From positions 36,702-100,701 of the forward strand of contig CAMJFY010000004.1 in NCBI GenBank assembly GCA_946405105.1: a stretch of 64,000 bases of DNA, written 5' to 3'. Made by a program: the position numbers and the translations under genes. The notes beneath the pieces are model-generated. The model did not search any database. It was not told the DNA's origin and saw nothing but the letters and a program-made list of their open reading frames with translations. Positions 60,870 to 64,000 of this stretch are shown piece after piece (positions within the stretch are counted from its first letter, which is position 1; each line of letters opens with the position of its first letter). Source of the DNA: an uncultured Caryophanales bacterium (GTDB lineage Bacteria; Bacillota_I; Bacilli_A; Acholeplasmatales; Anaeroplasmataceae).

Positions 60870-61547
60870 ATGGCAAACGCATTAGATGAAGAAACAGGAC
60901 CTATCAGAGAAGAAGGTAGAGAAATTAACGTTATCGCAAAACAAATACCAGTTAAGGTTGGCGTAGGTTCAACAATTTTTGAGGTATTATTATGGGTATG
61001 TTTAATTATTCCAGGTGTAATTTTCTTAATAAAGAAGATTAAGGCTGGTACATATTTAAGACAATTAGAACAAAAAATCAACCATGATGCATCTCAAATC
61101 GATAATTATTTAGAACAAAGAGTAGTAATTTTATCTAATCTAGCTAAGCTAGTAGATAAGGCAGTAACATTAGATAAGGAAACATTTACTGCAATCGCAC
61201 AAGCAAGAAGTGGTAAGCCTATTACTTCAGGCTTAACTGATGAAGAAAGAATTAATATGGGTAATCAAGCAGATACTATTAATAATAGAATCAATGTCGC
61301 AATTGAAAATTATCCAGAATTAAGAAGCCATGCTGAAATTGCTGACGCTATTAAGCAAAATGCATATCTTCAAAAGGAAATTACAGCAGCAAGAGAAACA
61401 TATAATGATACAGTTGCTACATGGAACCAACAAATCCAAGTATGGCCAACTAAGATGATTGTAGCTGCAAAGGCTGGATATACAACACGTATTCCATATA
61501 TCGCTTCTAAGGAAGTAAAGGAAAAGGCTACTGAAGTATTTTTCTAA
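60870..61547 (+). CDS. lemA: LemA family membrane protein
   Basis: A 225-residue LemA protein. One membrane helix (about 32-57, VGSTIFEVLLWVCLIIPGVI) is followed by the helical LemA core: QIDNYLEQRVVILSNLAKLV, IAQARSG, ENYPELRSHAEIADAIKQNA and TAARETYNDTVATWN. Compared with typical LemA, the N-terminus has about 30 extra residues before the helix, so the core is cytoplasmic or external depending on topology. Molecular function of the family is not established. It is the second gene of the transcript with the 655-residue protein; AAAGGAG precedes the ATG. Confidence 0.9.
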   Translation: MANALDEETGPIREEGREINVIAKQIPVKVGVGSTIFEVLLWVCLIIPGVIFLIKKIKAGTYLRQLEQKINHDASQIDNYLEQRVVILSNLAKLVDKAVTLDKETFTAIAQARSGKPITSGLTDEERINMGNQADTINNRINVAIENYPELRSHAEIADAIKQNAYLQKEITAARETYNDTVATWNQQIQVWPTKMIVAAKAGYTTRIPYIASKEVKEKATEVFF

Positions 61548-61553
61548 AAAAAT

Positions 61554-61576
61554 GAGGGTGTAAACCCTCTTTTTTT
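61554..61576 (+). terminator. Rho-independent terminator after lemA
   Basis: GAGGGT (61554-61559) and ACCCTC (61564-61569) around GTAA, followed by seven T. The next promoter (TGATATAAT, 61578-61586) abuts the T run. Confidence 0.85.
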
Positions 61577-61612
61577 ATGATATAATCATATTGATTTTTT
61601 AAAGGAGGAATT

Positions 61613-62422
61613 ATGGAAGAAAATAAAAAGAAGACATATAAGCCAAATGATTTCTTGGCACCAAATAAATTTGTCGCAATATTATTCTATGTTTTATTTA
61701 TTTTCATATTAGGCGCATTTATTTTATATCTAATGGCTTTTATTTATTCCGCAATTCATCCTAGCGTTCCTTATGGAGAAATAAAGGCAAGCTTTACATT
61801 AAAGACAGCTGATTTTGAAGGTTTATCTATAGATTTATTGAAGGCAAATGCTGTTAGCCAGGGCTACAGTAATTTATTAGTATATATTTTAGTTGCAGCT
61901 ATTGTAGGATTCTTTACAAGAGATGAACTACAAAAAGATTTATTTAAATTCAAGGATCAAAAGAAAAGAAGGTTATATTATTGGTTCATACCAGTAACTG
62001 CCATAGCCTTCACCGCAATTAATTATTTCTTAGATTTATTTATATCTAATTATGTAAGTCTATCTGAAAACCAGATTCAAATAGAAAACATATTTAGAAA
62101 TGGTGGAATGGCACCAATGCTTATAGCTACCATCTTCTTTGCTCCATTAGTAGAAGAGCTTGTATTTAGAAAATGTATTTTCTCACTTTGTGGTGAAAAG
62201 AGAATAGTTCTTGGCTATTTTGTATCAGTTGTATCATTTTCATTAATCCATATGATTACAACATCAGCTCCAATTGGAGAATGGGCATTAATGACTGTTC
62301 CATATTTAGTTTCAGCATTATTATTAGCTGGAATATATCATTTATCAGGCTTTAATGTATATGTTTCATTAATAGCTCATATGTGTAATAATATATTGGC
62401 GATAATTTTAGTATTTATATAG
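61613..62422 (+). CDS. CPBP family intramembrane metalloprotease
   Basis: A 269-residue membrane protein with about seven or eight helices. The CPBP (Abi) glutamic protease signature is present: LVEELVFRKCIF (EExxxR, near 184-195), FSLIHM (near 216-221) and the final HMCNN (near 258). Members process prenylated or other membrane peptides, including bacteriocin self-immunity in some cases; no bacteriocin gene is visible nearby. AAAGGAGG precedes the ATG. It shares a transcript with the flavin reductase-like gene 11 nt downstream. Confidence 0.9.
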   Translation: MEENKKKTYKPNDFLAPNKFVAILFYVLFIFILGAFILYLMAFIYSAIHPSVPYGEIKASFTLKTADFEGLSIDLLKANAVSQGYSNLLVYILVAAIVGFFTRDELQKDLFKFKDQKKRRLYYWFIPVTAIAFTAINYFLDLFISNYVSLSENQIQIENIFRNGGMAPMLIATIFFAPLVEELVFRKCIFSLCGEKRIVLGYFVSVVSFSLIHMITTSAPIGEWALMTVPYLVSALLLAGIYHLSGFNVYVSLIAHMCNNILAIILVFI

Positions 62423-62433
62423 GAGGAGAATTT

Positions 62434-62934
62434 ATGTTAAAGGTAAGCTTAGATAATTTTAATAAGAATGTATTTAATGAATTAAATAATACTTGGGCAA
62501 TTATTACTGCAGGTGATAAAACTGTAGGCTATAATGGTATGACAATATCTTGGGGTGGCTTTGGTATTATGTGGAATAAGCCAGTTGCTTATGTTTTTGT
62601 TAGAAAATCTCGTTATACTCATGAATTTTTAGATAAATCAAATAGTATTACAATGGCATTTTTAAGTGATGAATATAAAAAAGCTAAATCAATTTTTGGT
62701 TCAGAATCAGGAAGAGCTGGTGATAAATTTGCTAAAGCTAATTTAACACCTGTATTTGAACCTGATTTCAATGGATATTATCCAAAAGAAGCAGAATATG
62801 TATTTAAGATGAAAGTATTATATAATACTGATTTAGAAAATCTTCCATCAGATCTTAAAAATAATTTCTACAAGGATAATGATCTTCACACAATGTATGT
62901 CTGTGAAATTAAAGAATATCTAGTTAAAGAATAA
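62434..62934 (+). CDS. Flavin reductase-like FMN-binding split-barrel protein
   Basis: A 166-residue protein of the flavin reductase-like/FMN-binding family. Typical elements are WAIITAGDKTVGYNGMTISW (near 19-38), WNKPVAYVFVRKSRYTHEFL (near 46-65) with the R-x-S-R-Y-T nucleotide-contact pattern, and a hydrophobic FLSDEYKKA strand-turn. Such proteins bind FMN and may act as small electron carriers or reductases in anaerobes. AGGAGGAG precedes the ATG. Its partner is unknown. Confidence 0.85.
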   Translation: MLKVSLDNFNKNVFNELNNTWAIITAGDKTVGYNGMTISWGGFGIMWNKPVAYVFVRKSRYTHEFLDKSNSITMAFLSDEYKKAKSIFGSESGRAGDKFAKANLTPVFEPDFNGYYPKEAEYVFKMKVLYNTDLENLPSDLKNNFYKDNDLHTMYVCEIKEYLVKE

Positions 62935-62937
62935 AAA

Positions 62938-62962
62938 GAGGGCTCGCATGAGCCCTTTTTAT
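62938..62962 (+). terminator. Rho-independent terminator after the flavin reductase-like gene
   Basis: GGGCTC (62940-62945) and GAGCCC (62950-62955) around GCAT, followed by five T. Confidence 0.85.
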
Positions 62963-62974
62963 AATAGAAGAAGT

Positions 62975-63003
62975 AAAATAAAAAACCTTGATTATTCAAG
63001 GTT
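62975..63003 (-). terminator. Rho-independent terminator of carD
   Basis: AACCTTGA (62984-62991) and TCAAGGTT (62996-63003); on the minus strand it is followed by TTTTTATTTT. The stem overlaps the carD stop codon. Confidence 0.8.
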
Positions 63004-63501
63004 CTTTAATAATTCTTCATTGATAATATTATAGATATCAATTTTTTCTTTTTTTAATACATAGCTAAATTCATCAATTATTAGCTTTTCAGCATCGTGC
63101 ATTACTTGTTCATCACAAGCATGTAGCTTTCTAACCTTATCCTTTAGGCTTAATTGATGCTTCTTAATTGATTTTAGCATTTGTAATGTATTTAATCTAT
63201 TACCTAATTTAATGATTTCATTAAATTTTTTCTTTCTCTCATTATCATTCATAATCCAGAAAGGCTCTAAAAAGCTAATTTGATTAATTATTTCATTGAT
63301 TTCGTTTTCTGATAATAATGAATGTAGTCTTACATTAGTTATTGGGTTATCAACCGGAATAGTTAATTCTGTCTTTGCTTCTGATAATGGAACAAGTAGA
63401 TAATATTTAGTTGGGGTGCCGTTAAAGTTCATTTCAATAATATCTTGAACACGACAAATGCCGTATGTAGTATACACTAATACGTCACCTATTTGAAACA
63501 C
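62992..63501 (-). CDS. carD: CarD/CdnL family RNA polymerase-binding transcription factor
   Basis: A 169-residue CarD-type protein. The N-terminal Tudor-like RNA-polymerase interaction domain is FQIGDVLVYTTYGICRVQDI (near 2-21) with KYYLLVPL and ELTIPVDNP; the C-terminal part is helical and would contact promoter DNA. Members stabilise open complexes at housekeeping promoters. I place the start at GTG 63501: GGAGG lies 8 nt upstream, while the in-frame TTG at 63507 is only 2 nt from it, and MFQIGDVLVY matches the usual family start. Monocistronic, divergent from queH. Confidence 0.88.
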   Translation of the reverse strand: MFQIGDVLVYTTYGICRVQDIIEMNFNGTPTKYYLLVPLSEAKTELTIPVDNPITNVRLHSLLSENEINEIINQISFLEPFWIMNDNERKKKFNEIIKLGNRLNTLQMLKSIKKHQLSLKDKVRKLHACDEQVMHDAEKLIIDEFSYVLKKEKIDIYNIINEELLKNLE

Positions 63502-63657
63502 TGACAAAACCTCCTTTTCCTATAAAAATATAATAACCGAAACTCTCCTGATAATATTATATCATAAAATGATTTTTTTTCAAAACGAAAAATCTTAATA
63601 ATTTTTTGTATGTAATTTTATATAATGTATTATATAATATATTCTAGAGGTATGGTT

Positions 63658-64000
63658 ATGTTGTCAAATTATAATGAATTCAAAAACTTCATACAACAAC
63701 TTGATTATAAGCCTAGGCTATTATTACATGCGTGCTGTGCACCATGCTCTAGCCATACTCTAATGGTATTAAAGGATTATTTCAAAATATCTATCTTTTA
63801 TTCAAATGATAATATTTATCCTAAATCTGAATTTGATAAAAGATTAGATGAAATAATTAATTTTACTAAAAAGATATCTGATGATATTGATGTAATTTAC
63901 GATGAATATAATGAAGCTGATTTCGATAATGCAATCAAAGGCTTAGAGGATTTAGGAGAAAAAACTAAAAGATGTTATGAATGTTATAAGCTTAGATTAG
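63658..64000 (+). CDS. queH: Epoxyqueuosine reductase QueH (5' part, cut by the window end)
   Basis: The first 114 codons of a gene running off the window. The product has LLLHACCAPCSSHTLMVL (near 20-37) and GEKTKRCYECYKLRL (near 100-114), the adjacent-cysteine and CxxCYxxR motifs of QueH (formerly DUF208), which reduces epoxyqueuosine to queuosine in tRNA and is common in anaerobes lacking QueG. ATG 63658 follows AGAGG by 7 nt; an in-frame ATG at 63652 is too close to it. No frame disruption is seen. Confidence 0.88.
   Translation, partial: MLSNYNEFKNFIQQLDYKPRLLLHACCAPCSSHTLMVLKDYFKISIFYSNDNIYPKSEFDKRLDEIINFTKKISDDIDVIYDEYNEADFDNAIKGLEDLGEKTKRCYECYKLRL

Noticed and set aside
1..64000. Mycoplasma-type genetic code (TGA as tryptophan)
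   Set aside because: TGA ends rel, the XRE gene and the 52-codon gene at exact stop-start overlaps, and tryptophans in conserved motifs are TGG.
1..64000. CRISPR array, rRNA operon or replication origin
   Set aside because: No regularly spaced repeats, no rRNA-like conserved sequence and no DnaA-box cluster were seen on reading the window.

Overview
The window reads as chromosome of a very AT-rich bacterium of the Bacillota/Mycoplasmatota side of the tree, probably an anaerobic host-associated Bacilli lineage (Erysipelotrichales-, RF39- or Acholeplasma-like; inference). TGA is used as a stop (rel, the XRE gene, a 52-codon gene) and tryptophan is TGG, so the code is standard. Typical Bacillota genes are present: RecU, an RNase J1/J2 pair, CvfB, RarA, a CIRCE operator and tRNAs with encoded CCA. 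NfnAB, a flavodiiron protein and FabK point to anaerobic or oxygen-sensitive metabolism. Shine-Dalgarno sites are mostly strong, and many promoters carry an extended -10 (TGNTATAAT). No insertion sequence, prophage, CRISPR array, rRNA or origin was seen, and no gene-free stretch exceeds about 210 bases.

Layout. 0.1-7 kb: a diguanylate cyclase on the minus strand, then chromate transporter, ABC-F ATPase and an RNA uracil methyltransferase, then a Nudix hydrolase. 7-13.4 kb: central metabolism, with NfnAB (electron-bifurcating transhydrogenase) followed by a membrane protein, aconitase and citrate synthase, consistent with an oxidative branch feeding 2-oxoglutarate/glutamate. 13.5-21 kb: an exported protein, a CvfB operon with a hidden 52-codon gene, tRNA-Asp and tRNA-Arg, RecU, a free-standing starch-binding-type domain, a degenerate RNase J (J2 type) and RarA. 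21-29.2 kb: a long housekeeping operon apt-rel-dtd-(625-residue membrane protein)-rimO-HAD-trmL-trxA. 29.3-34.2 kb: a short RecQ-like helicase with a probably leaderless mRNA, RNase J1 and prolyl-tRNA synthetase.

34.2-44.2 kb is the most accessory-looking part. A RelB/RelE-type toxin-antitoxin cassette lies between two identical 42-bp copies of the proS 3' end plus terminator. It is followed by an ABC transporter/LytTR/DUF3021 locus whose promoter carries an 11-bp direct repeat with a 21-bp period, then a sirtuin, a leucine-rich-repeat lipoprotein, an XRE regulator coupled to a DUF4349 lipoprotein, and two tandem paralogous lipoproteins. 44.2-51.7 kb: a probable pseudo-esterase, htpG under a CIRCE element, another lipoprotein, a MATE transporter, an ADP-ribose pyrophosphatase and a flavodiiron protein. 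51.8-55.1 kb: an SbcD/SbcC-like (YhaO/YhaN-like) pair. 55.1-56.4 kb: a c-di-GMP-I riboswitch plus terminator in front of a second diguanylate cyclase. 56.4-64 kb: small membrane proteins, aldo/keto reductase, FabK, a large membrane protein paired with LemA, a CPBP protease, a flavin reductase-like protein, CarD and the start of queH, cut by the window end.

The strongest regulatory readings are the riboswitch-DGC feedback loop, the LytTR repeat/ABC locus, CIRCE control of hsp90 and the terminator-flanked toxin-antitoxin cassette. All rest on sequence inspection only; no database search was run.
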